DNA from: Novosphingobium sp. Fuku2-ISO-50
GTDB lineage: Bacteria > Pseudomonadota > Alphaproteobacteria > Sphingomonadales > Sphingomonadaceae
Reading direction: 5' to 3'
NCBI RefSeq assembly: GCF_001519055.1
Contig: NZ_KQ954287.1
Location: 62,001 to 126,000, forward strand
DNA: 64,000 nt
The stretch's first letter is position 1. Each line of letters begins with the position of its first letter. Both the position numbers and the translations under genes were made by a program. The notes beneath the pieces were generated by a model. The model was given only the letters and a program-made list of their open reading frames with translations. It did no database searches and was not told where the DNA came from. This document shows, piece after piece, positions 34,871 through 44,874 of this stretch.

Positions 34871-36046
34871 ATGGCGCATCCCGATCCGATCCTGCTTGAT
34901 GTCAGCCGACTGGTCTGGCGGCGCTGGGCCGGGCGCCTGCCGACCGGAATAGACCGTGTCTGCCTTGCCTATCTCGACCATTTTGCGCCGCGTGCGCGCG
35001 CCGTGCTGCAATGGCGCGGGCGGATGCGGGTTCTGTCGCGCGCGCAGTCGGAGCGGTTGTTCGGCCTGATCGATCGCGGCGGGCCGGGCTTTCGCGCGGG
35101 TTTTGCCGCAATGCTGCCCGCCTTGGCAATTGCCGCAAAGCGCGACGCGCGGGCCGGGGCGCTCTATCTCAATATCGGACATACCGGGCTCGATCATCCC
35201 GCTCTGGCGCGCTGGATCGCGGCGCATGGCCTTCGCGCAGTATTCCTGCTGCATGACCTGATCCCGATTACCCATCCCGAATTCTGCCGCGCGGGCGAAG
35301 CGCCGCGCCATGAACGCCGCATCCGCCATGCGCTCGGCGCGGCAAGCGGGATCATTGCCAATTCCGCGGCAACGCTGCGCGAACTGGATATATACGCCGC
35401 GCGCCACGGCCTGCCTCGCCCCCCCATGCTGGCTGCATGGATCAGCGGCCCGATCGTGCCTCCGGCGATCCGGCCCGCCGGTCTCGACCGCCCCTGGTTC
35501 GTCACCGTCGGCACGATCGAAGGGCGCAAGAACCATGCCCTGCTGCTTCAGGCCTGGCAGCGGCTGGCGCGGACCATGGGCCCGGCAACGCCCTTGCTGG
35601 TCATCGTCGGGCAACGCGGCTGGGAAGCCGAACTGGCGCAGGCGATGATCGACCGCGATCGGATCCTTCACGCCCATATCATCGAATATGGCGCCGCCGA
35701 CGATGCCACGCTGGCCGGGCTGATCGCGGGCGCGCGGGCGCTGCTCATGCCCTCGTTCGCCGAAGGGTTTGGCCTGCCGGTGATCGAGGCCTTGCAGCTT
35801 GGCGTTCCGGTGATCGCCAGCGACCTGCCGGTGTTTCGCGAGATTGCCGGTGCGATCCCCACGTTTATCGATCCGACCGACGGACCGGGCTGGCAGGCGG
35901 CGATCCGCGCCTTTTGCGACGACAGCCCCGAACGCGCGCGCCAACTGGCGGCGATGGCAGGCTATCATGCGCCGAACTGGAACGACCACTTTGCCCAGGT
36001 CGAAGCCTGGCTGGCGCAACAACGGCTTTTGCCGCCATGCCGATGA
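34871..36046 (+). CDS. Glycosyltransferase, GT4 family, upstream of kpsC
   Basis: A 391-residue GT-B enzyme. The N-terminus ILLDVSRLVWRRWAGRLPTGIDRVCLAYL resembles mannosyltransferases of the same class. The C-terminal domain has FVTVGTIEGRKNHALLLQAW and the SFAEGFGLPVIEALQLGVPVIASDLPV E-x7-E motif. The ATG at 34871 gives the family N-terminus, although a clear ribosome-binding site is lacking. It overlaps kpsC at its end, so it probably acts early in capsule assembly. Confidence 0.86.
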   Translation: MAHPDPILLDVSRLVWRRWAGRLPTGIDRVCLAYLDHFAPRARAVLQWRGRMRVLSRAQSERLFGLIDRGGPGFRAGFAAMLPALAIAAKRDARAGALYLNIGHTGLDHPALARWIAAHGLRAVFLLHDLIPITHPEFCRAGEAPRHERRIRHALGAASGIIANSAATLRELDIYAARHGLPRPPMLAAWISGPIVPPAIRPAGLDRPWFVTVGTIEGRKNHALLLQAWQRLARTMGPATPLLVIVGQRGWEAELAQAMIDRDRILHAHIIEYGAADDATLAGLIAGARALLMPSFAEGFGLPVIEALQLGVPVIASDLPVFREIAGAIPTFIDPTDGPGWQAAIRAFCDDSPERARQLAAMAGYHAPNWNDHFAQVEAWLAQQRLLPPCR

Positions 36047-37170
36047 CGGACGGCGCGGGCCGAACCCTGATCATCGGCTTTCGCCGCTGGCGCGCTTGGA
36101 ACCTGGCCCCGCTGTTGCGGGCACAGGCGGGGCGGATCGTGTTCGTCCGCGATTGCCGCGCGGCGCGCCGGATGCGCCCCGGCCGCGATGATCGCATCAT
36201 GGTCTGGGGCGCGGGCGCGCCCGACGGCCTCGACGATCTCGTCGGGACAAGCGGGGCGCGGCTGGTGCGAATCGAAGACGGCTTCATCCGCTCGGTCGGG
36301 CTGGGCAGCGACCTGATTGCGCCGCGCTCGCTGGTGCTTGACGAGCGCGGCATCTATTTCGATGCGACGCATGCCTCGGGGCTGGAAACGCTGCTGATGT
36401 CGGCACCGTTCGAGCCTGCGCTCTGCGCCCGGGCGGCGGCCTTGCGCGGCTTTATCGTCGACCATGGGCTGACCAAATACAATATCGAAAGCCCCGCGCC
36501 GCCGATCTGGGCCCATCGCGGTCGTCCGGTCGTGCTCGTGCCCGGACAAGTCGAAACCGATGCCTCGATCGCGCTGGGCGGCGGCGCCATCCGCACCAAT
36601 CCGGATTTGCTGGCAGCGGCGCGCGCGGCCCGGCCCGATGCATTCCTCGTCTACAAGCCCCATCCCGATGTCATGGCCGGAAACCGGCGCGGCGCGCTGT
36701 CGCACCGCGCCGCGATGCAGATTGCCGACCATGTCGAAACCACCGCCTCGATCATCGCCTGTCTTGCCCATACCGACGAAGTGCACACGATGACCTCGCT
36801 CACCGGATTTGACGCGCTGTTGCGCGGCATCCCGGTGGTGACCCATGGCGCGCCGTTCTATGCCGGATGGGGCCTGACCGATGACCGCGCGCGCGACCAT
36901 CCGGCGCTGGCACGGCGCAGCAGGCGGCTCGATCTCGACTCGCTGGTCGCGGCAACCATGCTGCTCTATCCGCGCTATTGGGATCCGGCGGCGGGCACTT
37001 TCGTCACAGCCGAAGCCGCGCTGGCGACAATTGCCTCCGAACGCGAGGCACTGTTGCACGGCCCCGCGCCCGATCGTCTGACTTACGGATTCTGGCGGCG
37101 GCAGCGGCGCAAGGCCGTGGTGCTGACCCGCGCATGGCTTTCGCCCGCGCGCAATCCGCAACGCCCCTGA
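36043..37170 (+). CDS. kpsC: KpsC-like capsule Kdo transferase, single domain
   Basis: A 375-residue beta-Kdo transferase. The family blocks are visible: GFRRWRAWNL, VRIEDGFIRSVGLGSDLIAPRSLVLDERGIYFDATHASGLETLL, VLVPGQVETDASI, VYKPHPDVMAGNRRG, VHTMTSLTGFDALLRGIPVVTHGAPFYAGWGL. Canonical KpsC is about 650-700 residues with two such domains. Only one is present here. The ATG at 36043 overlaps the preceding stop (ATGA); an in-frame ATG at 36037 is possible. It acts on the lipid acceptor with KpsS. Confidence 0.88.
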   Translation: MTDGAGRTLIIGFRRWRAWNLAPLLRAQAGRIVFVRDCRAARRMRPGRDDRIMVWGAGAPDGLDDLVGTSGARLVRIEDGFIRSVGLGSDLIAPRSLVLDERGIYFDATHASGLETLLMSAPFEPALCARAAALRGFIVDHGLTKYNIESPAPPIWAHRGRPVVLVPGQVETDASIALGGGAIRTNPDLLAAARAARPDAFLVYKPHPDVMAGNRRGALSHRAAMQIADHVETTASIIACLAHTDEVHTMTSLTGFDALLRGIPVVTHGAPFYAGWGLTDDRARDHPALARRSRRLDLDSLVAATMLLYPRYWDPAAGTFVTAEAALATIASEREALLHGPAPDRLTYGFWRRQRRKAVVLTRAWLSPARNPQRP

Positions 37171-37351
37171 TTGACCCGGCGGGGTGCGCCACGTCACGTC
37201 GCATCGGGGATCGCGAAAGACGCGTGTTCGGCCAGATTGGTTGGCTTCGGTGGTTTCGCCGGTTGCCGCCTCTGCTGCGCCGGGCGCAATACTGCTGGGC
37301 GTCGGGGCGATGACGGGTTGTCCAGACGCCTTTTCAAAGGGGTGCTGACGG

Positions 37352-38656
37352 GTGATCGCAGGCGGGATCGAGGCATTCGCGGGGCGCAACGTGCTCTTGC
37401 TGCAAGGCCCGGTCGGTCCGTTTTTCGCGCGGTTTGCGCACGATCTCGAACGGGTCGGCGCACGCGTCCACAAAGTGAATTTCAACGGCGGCGATGCGTT
37501 GTTTCACCCCCATGGCACCGCCTATCGCGGCACGATGGGGGCCTGGCCCGAATGGCTCGCCGCGTATATCGCCGCGCGCTCGATCGATCTTGTCTTTCTG
37601 TTCGGCGATTGCCGCCCGGTCCATCGCGCCGCGCATGCGGTGGCGACGCGCATGGGGATCGAAGTCGGCGTTTTCGAAGAAGGCTATCTGCGCCCCGATT
37701 TCATCACGCTCGAACGCCACGGGGTCAATGCCAACAGCCCGCACAAGCCCGATCCCGATGCCTTGCGCGCCGCGCCGCCGCGCGCCATCGCGGTGCGCCC
37801 GATGCCGCGCTCGTTCTGGCCGATGGTGCTGTGGGGCTTTCTCTATTTTGCCGCAGCCGCCCTGATGCGCTGGCGCTATCCGCATTACCGCCATCACCGC
37901 CCGATCACGTTTGCCCAGGCGCTGCCCTGGCTGCGCTCGCCACTGCGCAAGGCGTGGTATGAAATCGCCGAGCGCGGCATGACCCGACGGCTGACCGGGG
38001 AATGGTCGGGGCGCTTTTTCCTCGTGCCGCTGCAAGTCCACAACGACGCGCAAGTCCATTGCCATGCCGATACCGGGGGCGTGCCCGGTTTCATCGTGCA
38101 GACGATCGCCTCCTTTGCCCGCGCCGCACCGGCAGACACCGTGTTGGTGTTCAAGCATCATCCGATGGACCGCGGCTATTGCGACTATGCCGGGCTGATC
38201 CGCCGCAGCGCGCACGCGGCCCGATGCGCCGGGCGGGTGGTCTATATCCATGATCAGCACATGCCGACGATCCTGCCCCATTGCCGCGGCACGGTGGTGA
38301 TCAACAGCACGGCCGGGCTGTCCGCGATCGGCTGCGGACGCCCGACCAAGACTGTGGGTACGGCGATCTATGACATGCCGGGATTGACCTGGCAGGGCCC
38401 GCTCGACCGGTTCTGGGGCGAAGCGCAGGACGCCGTGCCCGACCCCGTGCTCCATGACCGGTTTCGCGCCGAACTGATCGCGCAAACGCAGATCAACGGC
38501 AATTTCTATCGCCGGCTCGATCCTGCCGCCTCGGCCACAGGGCTGATCTGGACCGCTCCGGCGCGTCGCCGCAGCGCAGACGTCGTGCCGTTCCCGGTCA
38601 AAGGCTCCAGTATCGTATATGCTCCGGCAAGGAGGCCGGTGCGAGCGACGATTTGA
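37352..38656 (+). CDS. kpsS: KpsS-like capsule Kdo transferase
   Basis: A 434-residue protein of the KpsS/LipB family, which starts the Kdo linker on lyso-phosphatidylglycerol. Blocks include NVLLLQGPVGPFFARFAHDLERVGARVHKVNFNGGD, FLFGDCRPVHRAAH, VGVFEEGYLRPDFITLERHGVNANS, LVFKHHPMDRGYCDYAGLI and VVINSTAGLSAIGCGRPTKTVG. The start is GTG at 37352, with AAAGGGG about ten bases upstream. Its last 59 bases overlap the convergent UDP-sugar dehydrogenase gene. Confidence 0.9.
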   Translation: MIAGGIEAFAGRNVLLLQGPVGPFFARFAHDLERVGARVHKVNFNGGDALFHPHGTAYRGTMGAWPEWLAAYIAARSIDLVFLFGDCRPVHRAAHAVATRMGIEVGVFEEGYLRPDFITLERHGVNANSPHKPDPDALRAAPPRAIAVRPMPRSFWPMVLWGFLYFAAAALMRWRYPHYRHHRPITFAQALPWLRSPLRKAWYEIAERGMTRRLTGEWSGRFFLVPLQVHNDAQVHCHADTGGVPGFIVQTIASFARAAPADTVLVFKHHPMDRGYCDYAGLIRRSAHAARCAGRVVYIHDQHMPTILPHCRGTVVINSTAGLSAIGCGRPTKTVGTAIYDMPGLTWQGPLDRFWGEAQDAVPDPVLHDRFRAELIAQTQINGNFYRRLDPAASATGLIWTAPARRRSADVVPFPVKGSSIVYAPARRPVRATI

Positions 38657-39881
38657 CATCGACGATCGCGCCGCCGGGCACGACCATGGCCGCTATCGCC
38701 GCCTGGCCCAGATCGGCATAGGCCCGATGACCAACCGCATAGATCAGCGCATCCAGCTCGCAAAACGCCTCGATCGGGCTGAGCGTGATGCCGAATTCAT
38801 GCGCCGCCGCCTCGGGCGTCGCCAAAGGATCATGCACCAGCGGGGCAATGCCGAATTCGCGCAGTTCGCGCACGATGTCATCGACTTTGGAATTGCGGAT
38901 GTCGGGCACATTCTCCTTGAACGTCAGCCCCAGGATGCCGACGCGCGCCGCGCGCAATGCATGCCCGCTCGCCCCGAGCAGCTTGACCGTGCGCTGCGCG
39001 ACATAGCTGCCCATGCCGTCGTTGATCCGCCGCCCGGCCAGGATCACTTGGGGGTGATAGCCGAGCTGCTCTGCCTTGGCGGTCAGGTAATAGGGATCGA
39101 CGCCGATGCAGTGCCCGCCGACCAGTCCCGGATAAAAGCGCAGGAAATTCCACTTCGTCCCTGCCGCCGCGAGCACTTCGCGCGTCGAAATGCCGACCAG
39201 ATCGCAAATCTGCGAAATCTCGTTCATCAGCGCGATGTTGATGTCGCGCTGGGTGTTCTCGATCACTTTGGCCGCCTCGGCGACTTTGATCGAGGACGCG
39301 CGATGTATCCCGGCCGTCACCACCGAGCCATAGAGTTCGGCCAGCGTTTCGAGCGTTTCGGCATCCTGCCCCGACACGACTTTGACGATTTTTTCGAAAG
39401 GGTGATCCTTGTCGCCCGGATTGATCCGCTCCGGACTATAGCCAAGCCTGAAATCGACCCCGCTGGTCAACCCCGACACCCGCTCGATCACCGGCGCACA
39501 GATTTCCTCGGTCGCGCCGGGATAGACGGTCGATTCGAACACCACGATCGTCCCGCGCCGGATCACGCGCCCGACCGTATCGCATGCCGCCTGCAGCGCC
39601 CCGAAATCGGGCCGATGCCCCGCATCGACCGGCGTCGGCACTGTCACGATGATCACCGGACATTCGCGCAAGGCCGCCGGATCGTCGACAATCTCCAGAT
39701 TTGCCGCCGCCAGATCCTGCGCGCTCACTTCCCCGGTAAAATCATGACCGGCGCGCAAAGTCGCCACGCGATGCGCGCCAATATCAAACCCCGTCACGCG
39801 ATAACGCCGGGCAAAGGCCACTGCCAAAGGCAGCCCGACATAGCCAAGCCCGACAACCCCGATCCGTTCGACAGATTTCAT
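38598..39881 (-). CDS. UDP-N-acetyl-hexosamine 6-dehydrogenase (WecC/TviB/WbpA family)
   Basis: A 427-residue NAD-dependent dehydrogenase making a UDP-hexosaminuronic acid for the capsule. The NAD-binding motif GVVGLGYVGLP (residues 8-18), the mobile-domain block VESTVYPGATEE-like FESTVYPGATEEI, the SPERINPGD block, and the catalytic Cys258 in PGLVGGHCIGVDPYYL are all present. It resembles TviB of Vi antigen most closely in block spelling, suggesting a UDP-GlcNAcA or UDP-GalNAcA product. The donor sugar cannot be fixed from sequence alone. Confidence 0.9.
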   Translation of the reverse strand: MKSVERIGVVGLGYVGLPLAVAFARRYRVTGFDIGAHRVATLRAGHDFTGEVSAQDLAAANLEIVDDPAALRECPVIIVTVPTPVDAGHRPDFGALQAACDTVGRVIRRGTIVVFESTVYPGATEEICAPVIERVSGLTSGVDFRLGYSPERINPGDKDHPFEKIVKVVSGQDAETLETLAELYGSVVTAGIHRASSIKVAEAAKVIENTQRDINIALMNEISQICDLVGISTREVLAAAGTKWNFLRFYPGLVGGHCIGVDPYYLTAKAEQLGYHPQVILAGRRINDGMGSYVAQRTVKLLGASGHALRAARVGILGLTFKENVPDIRNSKVDDIVRELREFGIAPLVHDPLATPEAAAHEFGITLSPIEAFCELDALIYAVGHRAYADLGQAAIAAMVVPGGAIVDVKSSLAPASLPEHIRYWSL

Positions 39882-40133
39882 GATTTCCGGGACGCTCTCT
39901 TGCCAAAGTCACACCGGGCCCAATGCGCCCCGTTGCGCTTGGCATAGCAGGCGATCCCCTTCCCCATCGTAAACGCAAAAGCGGCACTATGGCCGGATGT
40001 GGCGTCCGTCTCGCAACGCCCCGGACAGCACCACGCGCAGATCGCGAAAACGGGCCCGGAGCGCCACGCCCCGAGCCCGCATCATTTCTCCGCAAAGCGC
40101 ATCGCCTGCGCCCGGACCGCCATCCGACGCCGA

Positions 40134-40328
40134 TCAGGCGCTCTGCTTGCCGACGATGGCGCGCGCCACTGCCCAGCTGACCGGAATTGCCAACACAAAG
40201 CCCGTTGCAGCGGCAAGGATGATCCACCGGCTGGTCCCCAAGCCGCTGGCCAGCACGGCAGTCACCAATATCCCCATAAGCACGGTGGCGACCACACTGA
40301 ACAGCGCGGCCATCAAGCGAACAAACAT
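40134..40328 (-). CDS. Small two-helix membrane protein (often labelled CTP synthetase-like)
   Basis: A 64-residue protein: FVRLMAALFSVVATVLMGIL (helix 1), then ILAAATGFVLAIPVSWAVAR (helix 2). It matches a small alphaproteobacterial membrane family that is sometimes misnamed CTP synthetase; no function is known. The frame stays open upstream to 40439, but the ATG at 40328 gives the family start. Confidence 0.65.
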   Translation of the reverse strand: MFVRLMAALFSVVATVLMGILVTAVLASGLGTSRWIILAAATGFVLAIPVSWAVARAIVGKQSA

Positions 40329-40435
40329 AACACTGCCCCCACATTCGGGTGAACCGACTCCACGGGCGGCATCATGAGATCGCGCCCAACCGCGCGCATT
40401 GACAAAGCGCAATCGGGCAGGGCCGTAATTGCCGC

Positions 40436-41584
40436 TCAATCGTCTCTGTCGGGCCCGAACTTGTGCTCGCCGCGTTCGTGGATGATGTTGGCGCGACCGA
40501 CCAGCAAATCATCGACTTCGCCGATACGGGCCACGTCCTTGTCCTTGTAGGGCAGCGCGTGGAGCACATAGCGCATGGCATTGAGCCGGGCGCGCTTCTT
40601 GTCGTCGGACTTGATCACCGTCCAGGGCGAATCGGCGGTGTCGGTGTGAAAGAACATCGCTTCCTTGGCGCGGGTGTAATCTTCCCACTTGTCGAGGCTG
40701 GCGAGGTCGATCGGCGACAGCTTCCATTGCTTGAGCGGATGGACCTTGCGCTCCTTGAAGCGGCGGCGCTGTTCCTCGCGGCTGACCGAAAACCAGAATT
40801 TGAAGACATGGATGCCGCTGCGCACCAGATTGCGCTCGAACTCGGGCGCCTGACGCAGGAATTCCTTGTATTCGTCTTCGGAACAGAAGCCCATCACCCG
40901 CTCCACCCCGGCGCGGTTGTACCAACTGCGATCCATCATCACGATTTCGCCGGTGGTCGGCAGATGCTGGACATAGCGCTGGAAATACCACTGCCCGCGT
41001 TCGACCTCGCTCGGCTTTTCCAGCGCGACGACGCGCGCGCCGCGCGGATTGAGATGTTCCATAAAGCGCTTGATCGCGCCGCCCTTGCCGGCAGCATCGC
41101 GCCCTTCAAACAGGATGATGACGCGCTGGTTGGCTTCCTTGACCCATTGCTGGAGTTTGAGCAATTCGGTCTGGAGCACGAATTTCTCGCGCTCGTAATC
41201 GCGGCGCAGCATCTTGAAGCGATAGGGATAGGCGCCCTTGCGCCAGCCGGGCGCCAGTTCGTTGCTGGTGCGGCGCGGGCGACCCGGCGGCTTGGGCAGG
41301 CCCAGCGAATGGGCAAGCCGCGCCGCATCATCGGGGGCTGCGCCGGCGAGGATCGCCGCCACGCCTTCATCGCCTTGCGCGTCGCCGCGCTCAGCCGCCT
41401 GCGCTGCAATCGCCGAAACCGCAGCAAGCTCGGCTTCGACCGCCGCCTCTTGCCGTTCATCCGCCAGCCCGGTCTCCATGCCTGCATGCGGTTCGCCGAC
41501 CGTTGTCGAAGTCACACCCCGGGGATTGCGCACATCGCTCGCGCCCGTGGTTTTGTCATTGGCGCCACTGGTGTCGTTTGTCAT
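40436..41584 (-). CDS. ppk2: Polyphosphate kinase 2
   Basis: A 382-residue PPK2 enzyme transferring phosphate between polyphosphate and nucleoside phosphates. Walker A EGRDAAGKGG lies at about residues 160-169, EKPSEVERGQWYFQRY follows, and Walker B MMDRSWYNRAG lies at about 216-226. The N-terminal ~100 residues are a Thr/Ala/Glu-rich extension not needed for the catalytic fold. A sigma70-like promoter lies directly upstream. Confidence 0.93.
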   Translation of the reverse strand: MTNDTSGANDKTTGASDVRNPRGVTSTTVGEPHAGMETGLADERQEAAVEAELAAVSAIAAQAAERGDAQGDEGVAAILAGAAPDDAARLAHSLGLPKPPGRPRRTSNELAPGWRKGAYPYRFKMLRRDYEREKFVLQTELLKLQQWVKEANQRVIILFEGRDAAGKGGAIKRFMEHLNPRGARVVALEKPSEVERGQWYFQRYVQHLPTTGEIVMMDRSWYNRAGVERVMGFCSEDEYKEFLRQAPEFERNLVRSGIHVFKFWFSVSREEQRRRFKERKVHPLKQWKLSPIDLASLDKWEDYTRAKEAMFFHTDTADSPWTVIKSDDKKRARLNAMRYVLHALPYKDKDVARIGEVDDLLVGRANIIHERGEHKFGPDRDD

Positions 41585-41893
41585 GCCGCTCCCTTTTATT
41601 GCAAAAAGCCGATTATCCTCCTCTGTGAGGCGAAGTGTCAAACGGCATGGTCACAACCTCAGTTGCATAAACCGCAATTTGTTTATATTACCATATTGAT
41701 TTATATGTATTTTATCGCAGGACCTTCTAAGGAGTTATCGCACATCCGGCGCCATGGCTCCGCAAGGTTTGTCGATGCGCTGTCCGCTACGGAGAGCCGT
41801 CACCAGGCCTGGAGAACGGATCGGCGCGATTTGCGGGGAAGCAGGCATGAAGGCGGCCCCGGATGTTGGCCAAGAAGATTGGACCATGCACCC
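41585..41893. other. Intergenic region upstream of ppk2
   Basis: An AT-rich stretch at about 41655-41730 stands out from the GC-rich surroundings. The ppk2 promoter (41612-41641) is the only clear signal; no gene is supported. Confidence 0.6.
41612..41641 (-). promoter_or_regulatory. Sigma70-like promoter of ppk2
   Basis: On the minus strand, TTGACA (41641-41636) is followed by an 18-bp spacer and GATAAT (41617-41612). The -10 box lies 27 bases before the ppk2 ATG, and a ribosome-binding site AAAGGGAG sits between. Confidence 0.65.
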
Positions 41894-43342
41894 TTATTTC
41901 TTTGGCCGGACGTCGGCTGCCGGCTTTTTTGCCATTTTGCGGAAAGCCTCGCCGGTCGCGACTTCGGCGCGATTGGCATAGGCTTCGTGATATTCCTCAA
42001 TATGCGGCAAGGCATAGAGATAGTTGACCATGAGCCCTCCGCTTTGCCGCAGCCCGTTGGGCGATATGTCGGCGCGCCAGTTCATGCGTTCCAGCCGCGC
42101 GCCGTTGCCCAGATGAAACCGCGCGACCGGATCGACCGGCTTGCCGGCCTTCGTGCGCGCCTGCGTGAAATAGGTCACGGCCTGGCTCAGCAGAAAGGTT
42201 CGCGCCGCCGCTTCTTCCGCCTCGTCAAAGCCGCCCGGCATTTGCAACCTGTCGAGCATCGCGCCATCGGCTGGCTCTGTTGCGGTACTGCGCAACCAGC
42301 GCATCAAGCCCGGCACGGGCGACAGAGTGACAAAGGTCGTCAGAGCCGGCAATTCGCGCTTCAGGTCGGTCGCCACCTGCTTGATGAGGAAATGCCCGAA
42401 GGAAATGCCCTTGAGGCCAGGCTGGCAATTGCTGATCGAGTAGAAGACCGCAGTGCTGGCGTCTGTCGCCGCCACTATCGGTCGATCAGGGGCGAGCATC
42501 GCCTGGATGCTGTCGGGGATGGCCGTGGTCAGCCCCACCTCTACGAAGATCAGGGGCTCCTCGGGCATCGCCGGGTGGAAGAAAGCGAAACAGCGCCGGT
42601 CGTCAGGATCGAGGCGGCGGCGCAATTCCACCCAACTGGAAATATCGTGCACCGCTTCGTAACGGATGATCCGTTCCAGCAGGCTGGCGGGCGAGGACCA
42701 GTCGATCGATCGCATCGCAAGAAAGCCGCGATTGAACCAGGATTGGAGCAGGTGGACCAGATCGGCATCCACCACATCGAGCGACGGGCCGTCCGCCGCC
42801 ATCTGCGCCAGCAGGTCCGCCCGCATGCGCACCAGCGCGCCGGTTCCGCCGGGCGCCAGATTTAGCCGACGGAACAGTTCCTGCCGGGGTGCCTCCACCG
42901 CCTGGGCCAAGGCGGGCAAAGCCGACGCACCCTCTTTGGTATAACGCTCCCAACTGGCGGCCAGGGCTGTCTCGTCGGGATTGAAGTCTGTCGCAAGCGT
43001 CGCGAAGAACGTGTGCCGCGCCGTTGCATCGGCCTTTCCATAAAGCGTCAGCAGATCGGTGGCGATGGCGACCCCGGACGCTTCCCCCCTTACCGACAGC
43101 AGGGCACTCGCCAGTTCGATGAGTGCGCCTGCCGCCCTTTCGGGCGTTTCGCGTTTGCGCTCAAATACGGCGAACGGAAAATGGCGCCGAAAGAGATCCC
43201 GTCCGGCGTGCGAAAAACCGTCCATCAGGCGGCCGATGGCATCGCGCGATTTAAAGGGAGCGCGCGTCGCCGGTTCGACCGCCAATCCGCGCACGGGCAC
43301 GGAAGGCGCCTCGCCCTGAGTATCCCGGGACATATCGATCAT
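41894..43342 (-). CDS. Malonyl-CoA decarboxylase
   Basis: A 482-residue enzyme converting malonyl-CoA to acetyl-CoA and CO2. The N-terminal helical domain spans about residues 40-170, and the catalytic acyltransferase-like domain follows with the blocks RRCFAFFHPAMPEEPLIFVEVGLT, FYSISNCQPGLKGISFGHFLIKQV, TFVTLSPVPGLMRWL and VARFHLGNGARLERMNW. The C-terminus is Lys-rich. The ATG at 43342 is chosen; an ATG three codons later is possible. It stands alone in the minus direction. Confidence 0.92.
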   Translation of the reverse strand: MIDMSRDTQGEAPSVPVRGLAVEPATRAPFKSRDAIGRLMDGFSHAGRDLFRRHFPFAVFERKRETPERAAGALIELASALLSVRGEASGVAIATDLLTLYGKADATARHTFFATLATDFNPDETALAASWERYTKEGASALPALAQAVEAPRQELFRRLNLAPGGTGALVRMRADLLAQMAADGPSLDVVDADLVHLLQSWFNRGFLAMRSIDWSSPASLLERIIRYEAVHDISSWVELRRRLDPDDRRCFAFFHPAMPEEPLIFVEVGLTTAIPDSIQAMLAPDRPIVAATDASTAVFYSISNCQPGLKGISFGHFLIKQVATDLKRELPALTTFVTLSPVPGLMRWLRSTATEPADGAMLDRLQMPGGFDEAEEAAARTFLLSQAVTYFTQARTKAGKPVDPVARFHLGNGARLERMNWRADISPNGLRQSGGLMVNYLYALPHIEEYHEAYANRAEVATGEAFRKMAKKPAADVRPKK

Positions 43343-43708
43343 GATGGATTCCACGCGCCTGCATATTCGGGGAATTACGGTGGAGCTCAGCCGACAGGCG
43401 CCATACCCGACCGCCCAAACCTGGCCGCACCTTAGCCTTCCGGTTCGTTGGACAATGTGAAGGAAATCCGGTTCCGGGGTCAAGGATCGAGGTTTGACGG
43501 AAGGGTGTCTGGCGACCGAAGATTCTCATTTTTGCTTCAGCCCGCCTGCGCTTTCCTCAGGCCTCTTTCCCGGCTGCCAGAGCTGCGCGCGCGATGGACG
43601 CGGGGCCAAAGCCGAGAGTGAACAGCCTCGCCTTGCGAACGCGAGGGGCTTGACCTGATGGCGCAATCACGCGCCAATGCGGGGTCATGCCCGCCTGGGA
43701 GTATCCGG
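43343..43708. other. Divergent intergenic region
   Basis: No gene is supported between malonyl-CoA decarboxylase and the exported hydrolase. The frames here are short and Arg/Pro-rich. A TTGACC hexamer near 43650 could be part of a promoter. Confidence 0.5.
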
Positions 43709-44776
43709 ATGAAACGCCTTGCCCTGACCGCATTTGCGCTTGCGGCCATACCCGCGCCCAACTCTGCCATCGCCGAGCCAAGCAGTGTACCGGCGCCTCC
43801 TGCGCATTTTCAGGCGCAGTTCGACACGCTGGGGCCCGTGGTGCAGGCTTTGCCGGGGCCGAAGGGGCGCACGGTTCATTTCGCCGACACCGGTGAAGCG
43901 GGATGGCGCCCGGTGCTGTTTCTGGGCGGCACGGGCACGAGCGCGCGCGCATTCCTGATGACCGGCTATCTCGAAACGCTGCGGCGGCAACTGCATCTGC
44001 GGTTCATCTCGGTCGAGCGCAACGGGTTTGGCGATACCGCCTATGATCCGGCCTGGGGCTATGACGACTATGTCGGCGAAGTGCGCGCCGTGCTCGATCA
44101 TCTGGGCGTCGCGCGCTTTGCCATGGTGGCGATTTCGGGCGGGGGCCCCTATGCCGGACATATCGCGGCGGCCATGCCCGACCGCCTGATCTCGCTGCAT
44201 TTCGCCGCCGCGCTTGCCAATGTGCGCTCGGCCGGGCTCGACACCTGCCAGGCGCCGCTCGCCGATGCGGCGAAAGGTCTGGCCGGGACGGTGCAAAACC
44301 CGCAGAAATGGTGGAGCTATCCCCCCTCCAGCCCGACTCACCGGATCCCCGGCTTTTCCGACCGCGCCTTTGACGAAGGCGCGCGCGCTTTCTTCATCCG
44401 CGGCCAGATGGGCGATGCCACGCCCGAAGCGGCGGAAATGCACCGCTATTGCGATCCGGCCCTGCCCGATCTGAAAGCGGTCAAGGCGCCCGTCTATACC
44501 TATTATGGCGAGTCCGATCCGCTGGTGGTGCCCGCCAACGGCGCGTTCTGGCGCCGGGCGGTGGGCGGCCCCGCCACGACGCGCGCCTATCCGGGCGAAG
44601 GCCACGACGTGCAATATCGCCACTGGGATCAGGTGCTGATCGACATGGCCGGCTTCGGATCGCGCGAACTGGTGTGCGAGGGGGCATCGGCCCGCCTGTT
44701 GCCCGCCGCAGCGGCGCGCCGCGCTGTGGCGGCAGGCGCCACGCCGGGCCTGTGCCTTTGGGGCAAAGCGAAATAA
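43709..44776 (+). CDS. Exported alpha/beta hydrolase
   Basis: A 355-residue protein with a Sec signal peptide ending near SAIAEP (about residue 22). The nucleophile elbow is [11 protein letters not shown] (Ser143), the acid is in [13 protein letters not shown], and the His in [13 protein letters not shown]. The N-terminal region [14 protein letters not shown] forms the oxyanion loop. It lies 98 bases upstream of bioB in the same direction, but a link to biotin synthesis is not shown: the BioH and BioC roles are cytoplasmic, and this protein seems exported. Confidence 0.82.
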   Translation: MKRLALTAFALAAIPAPNSAIAEPSSVPAPPAHFQAQFDTLGPVVQALPGPKGRTVHFADTGEAGWRPVLFLGGTGTSARAFLMTGYLETLRRQLHLRFISVERNGFGDTAYDPAWGYDDYVGEVRAVLDHLGVARFAMVAISGGGPYAGHIAAAMPDRLISLHFAAALANVRSAGLDTCQAPLADAAKGLAGTVQNPQKWWSYPPSSPTHRIPGFSDRAFDEGARAFFIRGQMGDATPEAAEMHRYCDPALPDLKAVKAPVYTYYGESDPLVVPANGAFWRRAVGGPATTRAYPGEGHDVQYRHWDQVLIDMAGFGSRELVCEGASARLLPAAAARRAVAAGATPGLCLWGKAK

Positions 44777-44874
44777 CGGTTTGCAGATGCGCCCGGTTTG
44801 CTAAGGGCAACGGCAAAACGATGCGCCGATTTCAACGCGCGGACCTGAACGCCACTTTGCAAAGGACACTTCGC

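Noticed and set aside
41754..41981. A 75-codon plus-strand frame overlapping the end of malonyl-CoA decarboxylase
   Set aside because: It has no family pattern and overlaps the 3' end of a well-supported gene.
43709..44776. The alpha/beta hydrolase as BioH of the adjacent biotin operon
   Set aside because: It has a signal peptide and so is probably outside the cytoplasm, where BioH must act; its motifs are generic for the hydrolase fold.
44777..44874. A biotin riboswitch or BirA operator upstream of bioB
   Set aside because: No palindromic BirA-type operator is visible, and no biotin riboswitch class is known; the region is short and unremarkable.
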